Shown: one piece after another, positions 34,298 through 44,464 of the stretch
Numbering within the stretch: the stretch's first letter is position 1
Layout: each line of letters starts with the position of its first letter
Assembly: GCF_900111305.1 (NCBI RefSeq)
Contig: NZ_FOGS01000007.1
Span: forward strand, 62,001-126,000
Reading direction: 5' to 3'
DNA length: 64,000 bases
Origin: Vreelandella subterranea
GTDB lineage: Bacteria > Pseudomonadota > Gammaproteobacteria > Pseudomonadales > Halomonadaceae
The notes under the pieces: generated by a model
Databases searched by the model: none
What the model was told of the DNA's origin: nothing
The model's input: the letters and a program-made list of their open reading frames with translations, nothing else
Program-made: the position numbers and the translations under genes

Positions 34298-35728
34298 TTA
34301 TCTTTCATCGGGGCGCGTCAGGGGAAACCAATCGACCGATGCCCGGATAACATCCTGGTAGTTACGGATACGCTGAACATAATGGACCGGCTCATAGCCC
34401 CGTGCGTAGCCGTGTTGCGTCTGCGGATAGTAGCGCTTGTCGGCCTTGAGGGGCAGAACCTCTTGCATATCCGCCCAGGAGTCAGGGTCTTTGCCCAGCT
34501 CCCGGGCCAGCTCGCGCGCATCCAGTACGTGGCCGCGGCCAATGTTGTAGCTTGCCAGGGCCAGGTAGGTGCGATCCGGCTCGGCCAGGGTGTCGGGAAG
34601 GCGCTCATGGCGGTCGGCTAGATAGCGGGCGCCACCATTGATGGACGCGGCCGGGTTCAGGCGATTGTCGACGCCAAGGGATTGGGCCGTGTTCTGGGTC
34701 AGCATCATGATGCCGCGTACACCGGTGGGGGAGACCGCTTGTGGGTCCCAGTGCGACTCCTGGTAGGCCAGCGCGGCGAGCAGGTCGGCTGGCATGCCAG
34801 TCTCATCCTGGGCTTCCAGGAAAAGGTCAAGGAAGTCAGGCAGGCGTTCGTCGATGCGCCGGTTGAGCGCACGCAGGTCAACGAAGTCGAACTCGCTGAT
34901 ATAGGCGTAGTAGCGCTGCTGCACCTCGTCGATGCTTTCCTGGCCTTCGGGGCTTGCCATCCACTGGTTGGCCATGTCGGCCAGTGCCTGCTGGTCGGCG
35001 GGCAGATACCAGCCCAGACGGTCGCCGCTGGTGAGGTTGATGGCCACTTCCAGGTGCGGAAAGTGGCGGCGCACCAGCTGGACGATATTGGAGTCGGCAA
35101 CGGTGCAGTCAATGCGCTTTTCGGCCACGTCGGTCAGTAATATCTCAGTGGTGCGCGGGTCTTCCTCGAAGTCGATGCCCGTGTGCTGGTTGACCAGGCT
35201 CTGCAGCTTTTCGGCGTAGCTGGAATCTGCCGTGACACGGATACCGATCCCGGCCATTTCCTCTACCTGTCGCGGCATGGGCCGCATGTCCCGGTGACAG
35301 ACCAGTTGCTCGACGATATCGGTGTGAGTGGGGCCCCGGCGGAAGTGTTCATCCCGGGTGGGCAGGTGCGTCAGCCCAGCGGCGGCGAGCTGCTGCTCAT
35401 CGCCTTGCAAGGACTGGAGCACCCCCGAGGTGGACTCGGCAAGCGTCCATTCAACCTCCCAATCGTTGGCGTCGGCGAACGCTTCCACAAGGTCGTGCTC
35501 GGGGCCTGCAGGATTTCCATGGCGATCAAGGTAATAGGTCGTGGCGCTGTTGCGGGTAACGACGTTAATCGATCCGCCCGGTTCGGGCGGATCGAGCTGT
35601 GTGATCGTCGGCTCGCTCTGGCCGCAGCCTGAAAGCACCGCCAGCGGTAGCAGCAAGCTGAAAATGACCAGATGGGATCGGGGTGTATGACGGATCGTCC
35701 GATCATCTGGGTAGAGTGGATAAGGCAT
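34298..35728 (-). CDS. mltF: Membrane-bound lytic murein transglycosylase F
   Basis: 476 residues from ATG 35728 (TAGGG seven bases upstream; a TTG one codon earlier is less likely). A lipobox LSGC ends the signal peptide, so the protein is probably an outer-membrane lipoprotein. An SBP_bac_3-type domain covers about 50-270 and the SLT domain about 290-450, with the catalytic Glu in YQESHWDPQAVSPTGVRGIM. It cleaves peptidoglycan glycan strands. It lies between tRNA-Met and ychF. Confidence 0.95.
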   Translation of the reverse strand: MPYPLYPDDRTIRHTPRSHLVIFSLLLPLAVLSGCGQSEPTITQLDPPEPGGSINVVTRNSATTYYLDRHGNPAGPEHDLVEAFADANDWEVEWTLAESTSGVLQSLQGDEQQLAAAGLTHLPTRDEHFRRGPTHTDIVEQLVCHRDMRPMPRQVEEMAGIGIRVTADSSYAEKLQSLVNQHTGIDFEEDPRTTEILLTDVAEKRIDCTVADSNIVQLVRRHFPHLEVAINLTSGDRLGWYLPADQQALADMANQWMASPEGQESIDEVQQRYYAYISEFDFVDLRALNRRIDERLPDFLDLFLEAQDETGMPADLLAALAYQESHWDPQAVSPTGVRGIMMLTQNTAQSLGVDNRLNPAASINGGARYLADRHERLPDTLAEPDRTYLALASYNIGRGHVLDARELARELGKDPDSWADMQEVLPLKADKRYYPQTQHGYARGYEPVHYVQRIRNYQDVIRASVDWFPLTRPDER

Positions 35729-35834
35729 CAATTAACCCTAGCAGGCCTCAGCGCTGCCAGGAAGGCAGCGCTTAAACGCTGGGTTATCGGTGGTGAGGGT
35801 GTGCCGCTACCCTTGAGCGGTGACGTGTTGCGGG

Positions 35835-36926
35835 CTAGACATTGAAACGGAAATGCACCACGTCGCCGTCCTTGACGATGTATTCCTTGCCTTCCAGCCG
35901 CCATTTGCCCGCGTCTTTGGCACCCTGCTCGCCGCCCAGTGAGACAAAGTCATCAAAGGCGATCACTTCGGCGCGGATAAAGCCTTTCTGGAAGTCGGTA
36001 TGGATGGCGCCAGCGGCTTCTGGTGCGGTAGCCCCTTGTTTGACGGTCCAGGCGCGCACTTCCTTGACGCCTGCCGTGAAGTAGGTCTGCAAGCCGAGTA
36101 ATGCATAGCCAGCGCGAATCACGCGGTCCAGGCCGGGTTCTTCCATCCCCATCTCGCTCAAGAACATCTCGCGTTCTTCGTCATCCAGCTCGGCGATTTC
36201 GGCTTCGATCTGGTTGCATACCGGCACCACGACAGCGCCTTCTTCCGCAGCGATTTCGTTGACGATATCGAGGTAGGGGTTGTTGTCGAACCCGTCTTCA
36301 TTGACATTGGCAATGTACATGGTGGGCTTGAGCGTCAAAAAGCCGAAGCTTTTCACCTGAAGCTGTTCTTCTTCGCTCAGGCCAAAACTGCGCAGCGGCA
36401 TCCCTTCGGCGAGGTGCGGGTGAATTTTGTCCAGTACGGCCTTGGTGGCAATGGCGTCCTTATCGCCGCCTTTGACAACGCGTACCAGGCGCTGGCTGGC
36501 TTTTTCGACGGTATCCAGATCGGCAAGCGCGAGTTCAAGGTTGATGGTTTCGATATCAGCGCGCGGGTCGACCTGATTGGAGACATGGATCACGTTGTCG
36601 TTATCGAAACAGCGCACCACGTGGGCGATAGCCTGCGTTTCGCGGATATTGGCCAGAAACTTGTTGCCTAGCCCTTCACCTTTTGAGGCACCTGCCACCA
36701 GGCCGGCAATATCGACAAACTCCATGGTGGTCGGCAGCACTTTCTGCGGTTTGACGATCTCGGCCAACGCATTGAGGCGCGGGTCGGGCATGGGGACGAT
36801 CCCGACGTTGGGCTCGATGGTGCAGAAGGGGAAGTTTTCTGCATCAATACCCGACTTGGTAAGCGCATTGAAGAGTGTTGACTTGCCGACGTTGGGCAGG
36901 CCGACGATGCCGCAGTTAAAACCCAT
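35835..36926 (-). CDS. ychF: Redox-regulated ATPase/GTPase YchF
   Basis: 363 residues from ATG 36926; CAGGAA lies six bases upstream, and the longer frame before it adds an unrelated tail. P-loop [14 protein letters not shown], the switch region [11 protein letters not shown], and the C-terminal TGS domain ([17 protein letters not shown]) are all visible. YchF binds ribosomes and is an OBG-family ATPase. In Pseudomonas it also follows pth. Confidence 0.97.
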   Translation of the reverse strand: MGFNCGIVGLPNVGKSTLFNALTKSGIDAENFPFCTIEPNVGIVPMPDPRLNALAEIVKPQKVLPTTMEFVDIAGLVAGASKGEGLGNKFLANIRETQAIAHVVRCFDNDNVIHVSNQVDPRADIETINLELALADLDTVEKASQRLVRVVKGGDKDAIATKAVLDKIHPHLAEGMPLRSFGLSEEEQLQVKSFGFLTLKPTMYIANVNEDGFDNNPYLDIVNEIAAEEGAVVVPVCNQIEAEIAELDDEEREMFLSEMGMEEPGLDRVIRAGYALLGLQTYFTAGVKEVRAWTVKQGATAPEAAGAIHTDFQKGFIRAEVIAFDDFVSLGGEQGAKDAGKWRLEGKEYIVKDGDVVHFRFNV

Positions 36927-37009
36927 AAAGTGTTCCTGAAATAAAATGGTAGGCGAGAAATCAAAGGCCATTCTACGAGATCAGCCCGCTGCCAGCTACG
37001 GGGGCAGCG

Positions 37010-37594
37010 CTACTGCTTGAGGCTGTGCAACTGGTTCATGGCTTTGGCCCAGTCACCGGCCAGTGCCATGGGTAATGTCGCCTGGCATTCTTCGATCACG
37101 CGTTCAATTGCCGCTTGTTCATCCTTGCCAGCGCGACCCAGTACATAGTTGGTCACCTGGCGTGCGTCGCCCGGGTGGCCGACGCCAATTCGCACGCGGT
37201 GAAACTGCTTCTGGTTGCCGAGTGCGCTGGTGATATCGCGCAGCCCATTATGGCCGCCGTGGCCGCCACCGGTTTTATAACGCGCCTGACCTGCAGGCAG
37301 GTCGAGTTCATCGTGGGCCACCAGCAGATTTTCCGGGGCAAGCTTGAAAAACTGGCTCAATGCCGCGACGGCAGCGCCGCTGCGGTTCATGAAGGTGGCG
37401 GGCTTGAGGAGATGCACGTCCTGGTCGCCGATGCGAACCTTGGCATAGTGCCCCAGGAACTTCTTTTCCGGGCGCAATTCGCCATGCGCGCTGCTGGCAA
37501 TGGCATCGACCAGCCAAAAGCCGGCGTTATGGCGCGTTGCCGCATATTCCGGCCCGGGGTTGCCGAGTCCAATGATGGCCGTTACCTGGCTCAT
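37010..37594 (-). CDS. pth: Peptidyl-tRNA hydrolase Pth
   Basis: 194 residues from ATG 37594 with GGAGGTGGAA just upstream. The longer frame would add a tail that overlaps the terminator region. Motifs: IIGLGNPGPEYAATRHNAGFW (with the catalytic His in RHNAGF), FMNRSGAAVA, AHDELDLPAG and GGGHGGHNGLRD. The enzyme recycles peptidyl-tRNA released early from ribosomes. It is downstream of rplY but separated from it by a strong terminator. Confidence 0.97.
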   Translation of the reverse strand: MSQVTAIIGLGNPGPEYAATRHNAGFWLVDAIASSAHGELRPEKKFLGHYAKVRIGDQDVHLLKPATFMNRSGAAVAALSQFFKLAPENLLVAHDELDLPAGQARYKTGGGHGGHNGLRDITSALGNQKQFHRVRIGVGHPGDARQVTNYVLGRAGKDEQAAIERVIEECQATLPMALAGDWAKAMNQLHSLKQ

Positions 37595-37681
37595 TTTCCA
37601 CCTCCAAAAAATTTCCGGGAGAAATTTTTGACGCCGCGCCAGCGGCGGCCCGAAGGGCGTCTGCCGCGGGTGGCAGGCCGC

Positions 37682-37713
37682 AAAAAAAATCAAGCGCCGA
37701 GGCGCTTGATTTT
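37682..37713 (-). terminator. Rho-independent terminator after rplY
   Basis: ATCAAGCGC (37689-37697) pairs with GCGCTTGAT (37702-37710), and eight A residues on the plus strand give an eight-T tail on the minus strand. It ends the prs-rplY direction of transcription before pth; pth therefore needs read-through or its own promoter. Confidence 0.85.
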
Positions 37714-37754
37714 AACATTACGAAGGCCGTTAAGGGACGGCCAACGCTGACAGC

Positions 37755-38417
37755 TTACTCGGCGCTGTTGTCTTCTTCGCCTTCACTGCCACTTTCGCTT
37801 TCACCACCTTCATCTTCGTCGTCTTCAGTCGCACGAACCTTCATCTTGGTGATGCTAAGAATCGCGTTGTCGTGATCTTCACCGTGAGACAGGTCAACTG
37901 AAGTGACGCCCGCCGGCAGGGTCAGGTCTGACAGGTGCAGCGTGGTGCCAACCTCGGCATTGCTGATGTCAATTTCCAGGTAGTCAGGAAGGTCTTTCGG
38001 CAAGCAGCTGATCGCCACTTCGTTGGCGAGAACGTGCAGTTCGCCGTCCTGGTCTTTGATGCCCACACACGCTTCTTCGCCAGTCACGTGCAGCGGCACG
38101 TTCATGGTGATTTCGTGGGTAGCGTCAACACGCAGGAAGTCGGCATGGGTCAGCAGCGGCTTGTAGGGGTGACGCTGAAGGTCACGTACCACTACCTGTT
38201 CTTCCTTGCCTTCAATCACGAGCGTGATGACCGAGGAGAAGAACGACTCGTCTTCAATCGCCTTGTAAAAAGCGGTTTTTTCGACGGCGATCGACTGTGC
38301 ATCTTTGTTACCGCCGTAAACAACGGCCGGTACCTGTTCGTTCGCACGACGCAGGCGGCGGCTCGCACCTTTCCCCAGGTCGTTACGAACACTGGCTTTC
38401 AAGCTAAAATCAGACAT
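37755..38417 (-). CDS. rplY: 50S ribosomal protein L25/general stress protein Ctc
   Basis: 220 residues: an L25 domain (about 1-95) with [18 protein letters not shown] at the start, a TL5/Ctc domain (about 100-185), and a very acidic last 25 residues rich in Asp, Glu, Gly and Ser. The long Ctc form is usual in Pseudomonas relatives; the acidic tail fits salt adaptation. L25 binds 5S rRNA. AGAGG precedes the ATG. Confidence 0.95.
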   Translation of the reverse strand: MSDFSLKASVRNDLGKGASRRLRRANEQVPAVVYGGNKDAQSIAVEKTAFYKAIEDESFFSSVITLVIEGKEEQVVVRDLQRHPYKPLLTHADFLRVDATHEITMNVPLHVTGEEACVGIKDQDGELHVLANEVAISCLPKDLPDYLEIDISNAEVGTTLHLSDLTLPAGVTSVDLSHGEDHDNAILSITKMKVRATEDDEDEGGESESGSEGEEDNSAE

Positions 38418-38513
38418 GGAATTGCCTCTTGGTTTTGAGTAAGGAAACGCCGCCGTCCGCGACCAGACGACGACGTTCCCAGGAGCCCGTAAGCGGGCTG
38501 TGATGTCAGGCGA

Positions 38514-39455
38514 TTAGTGGAACATCGCGCTGACAGATTCTTCGTTGCTGACGCGGCGGATGGCTTCCGCGATCAGGCCAGCTACGCTCAACTGACGAAT
38601 TTTACCGCTCCGTCGCGCTGCGTCGGAAAGCGGGATGGTGTCGGTCACCACGACTTCGTCAAGTTCTGAGTTGGTGATATTGTCGACGGCAGGGCCGGAT
38701 AATATCGGGTGCGTGGCGTAGGCGACGACGCGCTTGGCACCATGATCTTTCAGCGCTTCACCGGCTTTGCACAGGGTACCGGCGGTGTCGATCATGTCGT
38801 CGACGACCACACAGGTACGGCCTTCAATTTCACCGATGATGTGCATCACCTGGGCTTGGTTAGCCTGAGGGCGACGCTTGTCGATGATGGCCAGGTCGGC
38901 ATTGAGCTGTTTGGCGATGGCGCGGGCGCGCACAACGCCGCCCACATCGGGGGACACCACTACCAGGTCGCTGTAGTTCTGGCGCTCGATGTCGTCGAGC
39001 AGGATCGGCGACCCGTAGACGTTATCCACCGGCACGTCGAAGAAACCCTGGATCTGGTCGGCGTGCAGGTCCATGGTCATGACGCGGTCAACCCCGGCCT
39101 TGACCATGATGTCGGCGACCACTTTGGCCGAGATGGGCACCCGTGCCGAACGCACTCGGCGGTCCTGGCGGGCATAGCCAAAGTAGGGCAGCACCGCCGT
39201 GATGCGAGTGGCTGAGGCGCGCCGCAGGGCGTCGACCATCAGGATCAGCTCCATCAGGTTGTCGTTAGTCGGCGCACAGGTGGACTGCAGGATGAAGACA
39301 TCCTTACCGCGCACGTTCTCATTGATCTCGACCGCGATTTCACCGTCGCTGAATTGACCCACCGTGGCGTTACCCATACGGCTGTCCAAGCTCTCGGCAA
39401 TTTTTTGAGCGAGTTCGGGATTGGCGTTCCCGGCGAAAACCATCAGTTTTGACAC
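38514..39455 (-). CDS. prs: Ribose-phosphate pyrophosphokinase Prs
   Basis: 313 residues from GTG 39455 (AGGTGG six bases upstream), which gives [16 protein letters not shown] as in other Prs proteins. The PRPP-binding motif [13 protein letters not shown], the pyrophosphate loop RQDRR, and [11 protein letters not shown] are visible. It makes PRPP from ribose-5-phosphate and ATP. It lies between tRNA-Gln and rplY, probably co-transcribed. Confidence 0.97.
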   Translation of the reverse strand: MSKLMVFAGNANPELAQKIAESLDSRMGNATVGQFSDGEIAVEINENVRGKDVFILQSTCAPTNDNLMELILMVDALRRASATRITAVLPYFGYARQDRRVRSARVPISAKVVADIMVKAGVDRVMTMDLHADQIQGFFDVPVDNVYGSPILLDDIERQNYSDLVVVSPDVGGVVRARAIAKQLNADLAIIDKRRPQANQAQVMHIIGEIEGRTCVVVDDMIDTAGTLCKAGEALKDHGAKRVVAYATHPILSGPAVDNITNSELDEVVVTDTIPLSDAARRSGKIRQLSVAGLIAEAIRRVSNEESVSAMFH

Positions 39456-39513
39456 GCGCAGCCACCTTTGCAGTGTTGGGATTCAGGGAGGAAAACGCTG
39501 GTCAGCCTTAGGC

Positions 39514-39588
39514 TGGCTGGGGTACCAGGATTCGAACCTGGGAATGCCGATACCAAAAACCGGTGCCTTACCACTTGGCTATACCCCA
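39514..39588 (-). tRNA. tRNA-Gln (TTG)
   Basis: 75 nt, acceptor TGGGGTA/TACCCCA, anticodon TTG, T-loop GGTTCGAATCC, with encoded CCA. The tRNA lies between ispE and prs and is transcribed the same way, so it may be cut from a longer message. Confidence 0.95.
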
Positions 39589-39617
39589 GTAATGACCTAA
39601 TGCGATGACCGGGCGAT

Positions 39618-40469
39618 TCAGCAGCCCAAAGCATCATGTAGAGGAGAGGTGTTGAGTCCGCGAGCCACCCAGGCGGATCCGTGATGGCCCGCTGCTTCGG
39701 CAACTGCGTGTGCCGTCTGCGCATCTTCGAATGCTGCAAACACACAGGCGCCCGTGCCGGTTAACCGGCTTGGTGCATGCTGCGATAGCCAGTCTAGCGC
39801 TTGTGCAATGGCTGGATAGTGCCGTTTGACCACCGCTTCACAGTCATTGCGCCACTCCGACGCTCCCCCCTGCAGTGCGCGCGCCATAGTAATGGGGCGG
39901 CTGTCGCGTGTCAATTGCGGGTCCTGGAATACCGCCTGTGTCGAGACGCTGACACCGGGGTGAATGATCACAAACCAGGGGGTGTCAAGAGTCACCGGCG
40001 TGAGCTGCTCACCGACGCCCTCGGCCCAGGCGGTGTGGCCATGAACAAAGACAGGGATGTCAGCGCCCAGTCGAAGCCCAAGGGCGGCGAGTTCGTCAAG
40101 CGAGAACCCAAGCCGCCAGAGGGCGTTGAGGCCAACCAGCGTCGTGGCCGCATCGGAACTGCCGCCACCCACTCCGCCGCCCATGGGCAGGGTTTTGTCC
40201 AGGGTGAGCGTGGCGCCCAGATGGGTGCCGCTCGCCTGCTGCAGCAGCTTGGCAGCTCTTGCGATCAGGTTGTCGTCGTCGGCAACGCCTGGCACGCGGG
40301 TAGCCAGCTGAATCACGCCGTCATCCCGGGAAGTGAGTGTCAACTGGTCGCATAGGTCAATAATCTGAAACAGCGTTTGCAGACGATGGTAGCCGTCTTC
40401 ACGGCGACCGGTAATATGCAGCAGTCGATTCAGCTTGGCGGGCGCAGGCAGCGTCAGGGTTGTCATCAT
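39618..40469 (-). CDS. ispE: 4-diphosphocytidyl-2-C-methyl-D-erythritol kinase IspE
   Basis: 283 residues of the GHMP kinase superfamily: PAPAKLNRLLHITGRREDGYH at the start, the ATP loop LPMGGGVGGGSSDAATTL near residue 90-107, and a C-terminal TGTGACVFAAF. It phosphorylates CDP-methylerythritol in the MEP isoprenoid pathway. It follows lolB with an 8-base gap; the same order is found in Pseudomonas. Confidence 0.97.
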   Translation of the reverse strand: MMTTLTLPAPAKLNRLLHITGRREDGYHRLQTLFQIIDLCDQLTLTSRDDGVIQLATRVPGVADDDNLIARAAKLLQQASGTHLGATLTLDKTLPMGGGVGGGSSDAATTLVGLNALWRLGFSLDELAALGLRLGADIPVFVHGHTAWAEGVGEQLTPVTLDTPWFVIIHPGVSVSTQAVFQDPQLTRDSRPITMARALQGGASEWRNDCEAVVKRHYPAIAQALDWLSQHAPSRLTGTGACVFAAFEDAQTAHAVAEAAGHHGSAWVARGLNTSPLHDALGC

Positions 40470-40476
40470 GCTTGGC

Positions 40477-41130
40477 TTACTGGCCCTCTTCGCCTGTGGC
40501 GCGCCATTCGTTGACGACCAGGGTGATTCGGATGTCGTCGTAGTTCATCACCAGGCGGCGCGGTAGCCACATGCCTGCGAATTGCTCCCAGTCGCGATAG
40601 TCGATTTCCCAGCCGTCCTGGGCTAAATGACTGGGGAAGCCGAATTCGTCGCTTTCCATCTGGTAGTTTTTATCGTCACCGGGCAGGCCGCGAACCCAGT
40701 CGGGCATGTCGCTGACGGGTAGCGCCCAGCCTAATTGTTCTTCCATCAGGGCTTCGGGGGTTTCGGCCTCGAAGCGGCCTTCGCTGTTGGACAGTGAGAA
40801 GCGCCCCTCGCGGCCTTCCAGTACGTTACGTCCACCGCCAAAAGGGCCGCTGATCAGCATGCGGAAATAGTGGGGGTGCTGGTTCCAGTCGAGATTGGCG
40901 CTGGTGTTGTCGTCGGGGGTGCGTAATCCGGCCTTGCCCACCAGGGTCCAGGTGTCAAAGTCGTTTACCCGGTCTTCCTGGGCATCCCAGTCACCGACTT
41001 GACGGCCGCTTTCATCCTGCGGGGCTTGGGTGGCGCACCCGGCGAGCAATAAGGCCGCCGCGCAGGCCGCAAGCCTTGATGCCCGGCGCAAGGGATGGGG
41101 CGTTATATAAGTGGAAGCAATAGTGGGCAT
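40477..41130 (-). CDS. lolB: Outer-membrane lipoprotein localisation protein LolB
   Basis: 217 residues with a basic signal peptide ending in the lipobox LLAGC. The mature domain has WTLVGKAGLRTPDDNTSAN and LGWALPVSDMPDWVRGLPG, typical of LolB, which receives lipoproteins from LolA and inserts them in the outer membrane. AGGAG precedes the ATG at nine bases. It sits between the TPR lipoprotein gene and ispE. Confidence 0.92.
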   Translation of the reverse strand: MPTIASTYITPHPLRRASRLAACAAALLLAGCATQAPQDESGRQVGDWDAQEDRVNDFDTWTLVGKAGLRTPDDNTSANLDWNQHPHYFRMLISGPFGGGRNVLEGREGRFSLSNSEGRFEAETPEALMEEQLGWALPVSDMPDWVRGLPGDDKNYQMESDEFGFPSHLAQDGWEIDYRDWEQFAGMWLPRRLVMNYDDIRITLVVNEWRATGEEGQ

Positions 41131-41195
41131 GTGTCGGACTCCTTGTCAGTTCATCGGTCAGCGGCTGTCGCGCACGAGTAAGCGCCGGTGACGTC

Positions 41196-42950
41196 TTAGA
41201 GGTGGTTTGCCGGGTCGAGTTCGGGATAGCGCTGTAGTAATTCGTCAATCGTCGGGTGGTCCTGGGTGCGCTGCTGTATGTCACGGATAATTTGGCGTGC
41301 TTCGTCGCTGCGCCCAAGGGCATGAAGCACCTCGGCAAGATGGCCGGCAATTTCCTGGTCGGGCATGCGGGCATAGGCCTTTTCGAGCCAGGGGAGGGCT
41401 TTCTCGGCATCGCCCAGGCGGTAATACACCCAGCCAAGGCTGTCGAGCACCGCAGGGTTGTCACCGTCAAGCGCATAGGCGCGCTCGATCAGCTCGCGGG
41501 CTTCTTCCAGACGGCCGGGAAGGTCGAGGTCCGCCAGGGTATACCCCAGCGCATTGAGCGCCACGGCATTGTCGGGTTCGATGCGCAACACATGGCGCAG
41601 GTCTTCCTCCATTTGTTCAACATCGCCCATCTCCCAGGCGCGCATCGCGCGGAAATAAAGCAGGTCAGTATCGTCTGGCGTGCGTGTCAACTCCCGGGTA
41701 AGAAGGGCATTGGCATCATCAGTGCGGCCCAGCTCGTCGAGTAGCTGTACTTCCAGCTTGACCAGTTCGCTGAAGTAGTCGTCGTGACGCATGCGCTCGA
41801 CACGCAAAAAGGCGCGCGCGTCGATGAGCCGGTCGTCATCGATGAGCATCTGCGCCGCCGTGGCGCGAGCGGGCAGAAATTCCTCGCCGCTGTCGACCTG
41901 CCGGTAGTAAAGCAGGGCGTTGTCGGTGTCGCCTTTCGACTGGGCAATCACACCCAATAGATAGTAGGCCAGGTTGGGCGTATCGTCCCGGCCCATCAGC
42001 GGCTGTAGAAGGCGCTGTGCGGGGTCGGGATGGCCCTCATCCAGATAGAGCTGGGCGAGGGCGACCCGTAACGCATCGCTGCCCGTATGGCGGTCGAGCA
42101 GGGCGTCGGTCTGCTGTTGGGCGGCATCGAGATTGTCGAGTCGAATCTCCGCCTGCGCCAGCAGCAATAAAAAGCGCACGTCATCGGGATTATCCAGCAG
42201 GCCTTGCCGGGCTGCCTGGCGAGCCTTGCCGGGGTTGCCGGTTTCAAGCGCCAGTTGGCCTTCGACCAGCAGCAGGGAGGGGCGTTCGCTCAGGCCCGAG
42301 GCCTGGTCGAGGTAGCCGCGCGCTCGTTCAGTGCGCCCGAGCGCCGCTTCCCAGAGCGCCGCCGCCAGCAGGGCATCGGCTTGTTGAGCCGGGTCGTTGG
42401 AAGAGGCCTGGTTCAAATGCTCGACAAGGCGGCTTAGCAGTCGGTTGAGCGGGCCCTGTTCGGCGATGGCGGTTTCGGCAAAACTGGTGAGTTCGCCACC
42501 CCGGTCCGCCTCACTCAAGGCCAGGCGGCGTTCCAGGCTTTCCATCCAATTGCCCTGCTGCAGCGAAAGCGCAGCGAGCAGTCGGTTGGGGGTGTCGGCC
42601 CGCGGGTTCAGAGTTTTCCAGCTCTGCGCCGCTTCTTCGATCAGGCTTTCGTCGTTGCTGAAACGGGCCGCAAAAGTAGCGCGCTCGGCCAGCGCTTCGG
42701 CCCCGTAGCGTCTGGCGGCTTCAAGGTAGCCTTGGCTGGCCCGTTTGAAGTCGCCGCGCTGCCCGGCAAACTCGGCTTGCAGCAGCGTGCTTAAACCAGC
42801 AGCGTCCAGCCCCTGCGTAACCGGCGGGGCGTTATCCATGGGGTCGGCAGTTAATGAAAGCCGCTCGTCGTTGGCATTGGGCGACAGCTGGCAGCCACTC
42901 ACGGATAGCGTGATGGCGGCCAGGGAAAACAGTAGCAGACGTAGTGGCAT
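41196..42950 (-). CDS. TPR-repeat outer-membrane lipoprotein (PA4667-like)
   Basis: 584 residues from ATG 42950. A signal peptide ends in the lipobox VSGC, so it is a lipoprotein. The rest is a long array of TPR-like helix pairs with repeated ALNALGYTL-, LDSLGWVYYRLG- and AEVLHALGR-type units in the last third. The function is unknown; in Pseudomonas the equivalent gene also precedes lolB, and hemA is divergent, as here. A longer upstream frame without a ribosome binding site was set aside. Confidence 0.85.
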   Translation of the reverse strand: MPLRLLLFSLAAITLSVSGCQLSPNANDERLSLTADPMDNAPPVTQGLDAAGLSTLLQAEFAGQRGDFKRASQGYLEAARRYGAEALAERATFAARFSNDESLIEEAAQSWKTLNPRADTPNRLLAALSLQQGNWMESLERRLALSEADRGGELTSFAETAIAEQGPLNRLLSRLVEHLNQASSNDPAQQADALLAAALWEAALGRTERARGYLDQASGLSERPSLLLVEGQLALETGNPGKARQAARQGLLDNPDDVRFLLLLAQAEIRLDNLDAAQQQTDALLDRHTGSDALRVALAQLYLDEGHPDPAQRLLQPLMGRDDTPNLAYYLLGVIAQSKGDTDNALLYYRQVDSGEEFLPARATAAQMLIDDDRLIDARAFLRVERMRHDDYFSELVKLEVQLLDELGRTDDANALLTRELTRTPDDTDLLYFRAMRAWEMGDVEQMEEDLRHVLRIEPDNAVALNALGYTLADLDLPGRLEEARELIERAYALDGDNPAVLDSLGWVYYRLGDAEKALPWLEKAYARMPDQEIAGHLAEVLHALGRSDEARQIIRDIQQRTQDHPTIDELLQRYPELDPANHL

Positions 42951-43150
42951 GCGGATCTCAATCAGTTGGCCGAGTACCCAGCATAGCGGCTTGCCTGCCT
43001 GCGGCAAAGTGGTGTGCGCCAGATCATTCTGTGCTGTGATAAGATAGTGCCTTTATCGTGCGGCGTTTAGCCCTCATATCTCTGCCCAGACTTGCATGAG
43101 CAAGCCCAAATTGACGTGAAGACCGACACACTAGCGAAGACGCCTAACCC

Positions 43151-44464
43151 ATGACGCTCCTTGCCCTGGGAATTAATCATCGCACCGCCAGCATCGCCGT
43201 GCGCGAACAGGTTGCCTTTACACCGGCGCAGCTCAATCATGCGCTGATGGAATTGCGTGCGCTACCGCAAATCAGCGAAGCGGCGGTACTGTCCACCTGT
43301 AACCGGACAGAACTGTATTGCGTGACTGACGCGGCAGGCGAGAAAGTCGTCCTTGACTGGCTGAGCCGCTTTCATCGGTTACAGGTCGATGAACTGACCC
43401 ACTGTGCCTACCACTACCTGGATAACGAGGCGGTTCGCCACCTGATGCGCGTTGCCGTGGGACTCGATTCCATGGTGCTTGGTGAGCCGCAGATTCTTGG
43501 TCAGCTCAAGGAAGCCTATCAGCAGGCCCGTGAAGCCCAAGGCTTGGGCAGCGAGCTGGAACGATTATTCCAGCATACGTTTGCCGTGGCCAAACAGGTG
43601 CGCACGGAAACCGGTATTGGCAAGAACCCGGTATCAATCGCTTACGCCGCCGTCAGCATGGCCAGCCGGATTTTTGACGATTTTGGCCGCTCAAAGGCGC
43701 TGTTGATCGGGGCAGGTGAGACCATCGAGCTGGTCGCCCGGCACCTCCATGAAGCCGGGGTGCGAAAGCTGACGGTGGCCAACCGGACCCGTGAGCGCGC
43801 CGAGAAGGTATCAGCGCCCCTCGGCGGCACGGCGATCACCCTGCCGGAGATCCCGGCCGCGCTGGAGGAAGCGGATATCGTTATTTCCTCAACGGCGGCG
43901 CCGCTACCGATTCTCGGCAAGGGCATGGTCGAGCGTGCCCTTAAAAAACGTCGTCATCGCCCGGTGTTCATGGTCGATATTGCCGTCCCTCGGGATATCG
44001 AGCCCGAAGTGGGGGATCTCGCCGATGTCTTCCTGTATACCGTCGATGACCTTGAAGAAGTCATTCAGGAAAACCGTCGGCATCGTCAGGTGGCCGCTGA
44101 TCAGGCGGAGTCACTGATTGAGCATGGCGTTAGTGGCTGGCAGCATGAGCGGCGCATTCGCCACGGTGGCGAGCTTATTCGCGGTTATCGCCGCCACGGG
44201 GAGTCGCTGAGGGATGCCGCCCGAGACCAGGCCCTGGAGCGTCTGGCGCGTGGCGAGGACCCGACAAAGGTTGTCGAGCGTCTGGCCCACCAACTGGCCA
44301 ACCGGCTGATGCACCAGCCGACACAGACGCTGCGCGATGCGGCGTCTCAGGAAGATCACGCGCTATTGGAAGCGGCGCCGCGACTGTTGATGCCGCCCAA
44401 GCCTGCCTTTGAGAAACCCTCGACATCGACGGCCAATCGCCAGAAGGATGATACGCCCGCATGA
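43151..44464 (+). CDS. hemA: Glutamyl-tRNA reductase HemA
   Basis: 437 residues. Motifs: [17 protein letters not shown], the catalytic STCNRTELY (Cys near residue 50), and the NADPH-binding [16 protein letters not shown]. It reduces glutamyl-tRNA to GSA, the first step of tetrapyrrole synthesis. Its end overlaps prfA by 4 bases. The 200-base gap to the TPR gene should hold divergent promoters. The C-terminal 25 residues look disordered. Confidence 0.97.
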   Translation: MTLLALGINHRTASIAVREQVAFTPAQLNHALMELRALPQISEAAVLSTCNRTELYCVTDAAGEKVVLDWLSRFHRLQVDELTHCAYHYLDNEAVRHLMRVAVGLDSMVLGEPQILGQLKEAYQQAREAQGLGSELERLFQHTFAVAKQVRTETGIGKNPVSIAYAAVSMASRIFDDFGRSKALLIGAGETIELVARHLHEAGVRKLTVANRTRERAEKVSAPLGGTAITLPEIPAALEEADIVISSTAAPLPILGKGMVERALKKRRHRPVFMVDIAVPRDIEPEVGDLADVFLYTVDDLEEVIQENRRHRQVAADQAESLIEHGVSGWQHERRIRHGGELIRGYRRHGESLRDAARDQALERLARGEDPTKVVERLAHQLANRLMHQPTQTLRDAASQEDHALLEAAPRLLMPPKPAFEKPSTSTANRQKDDTPA

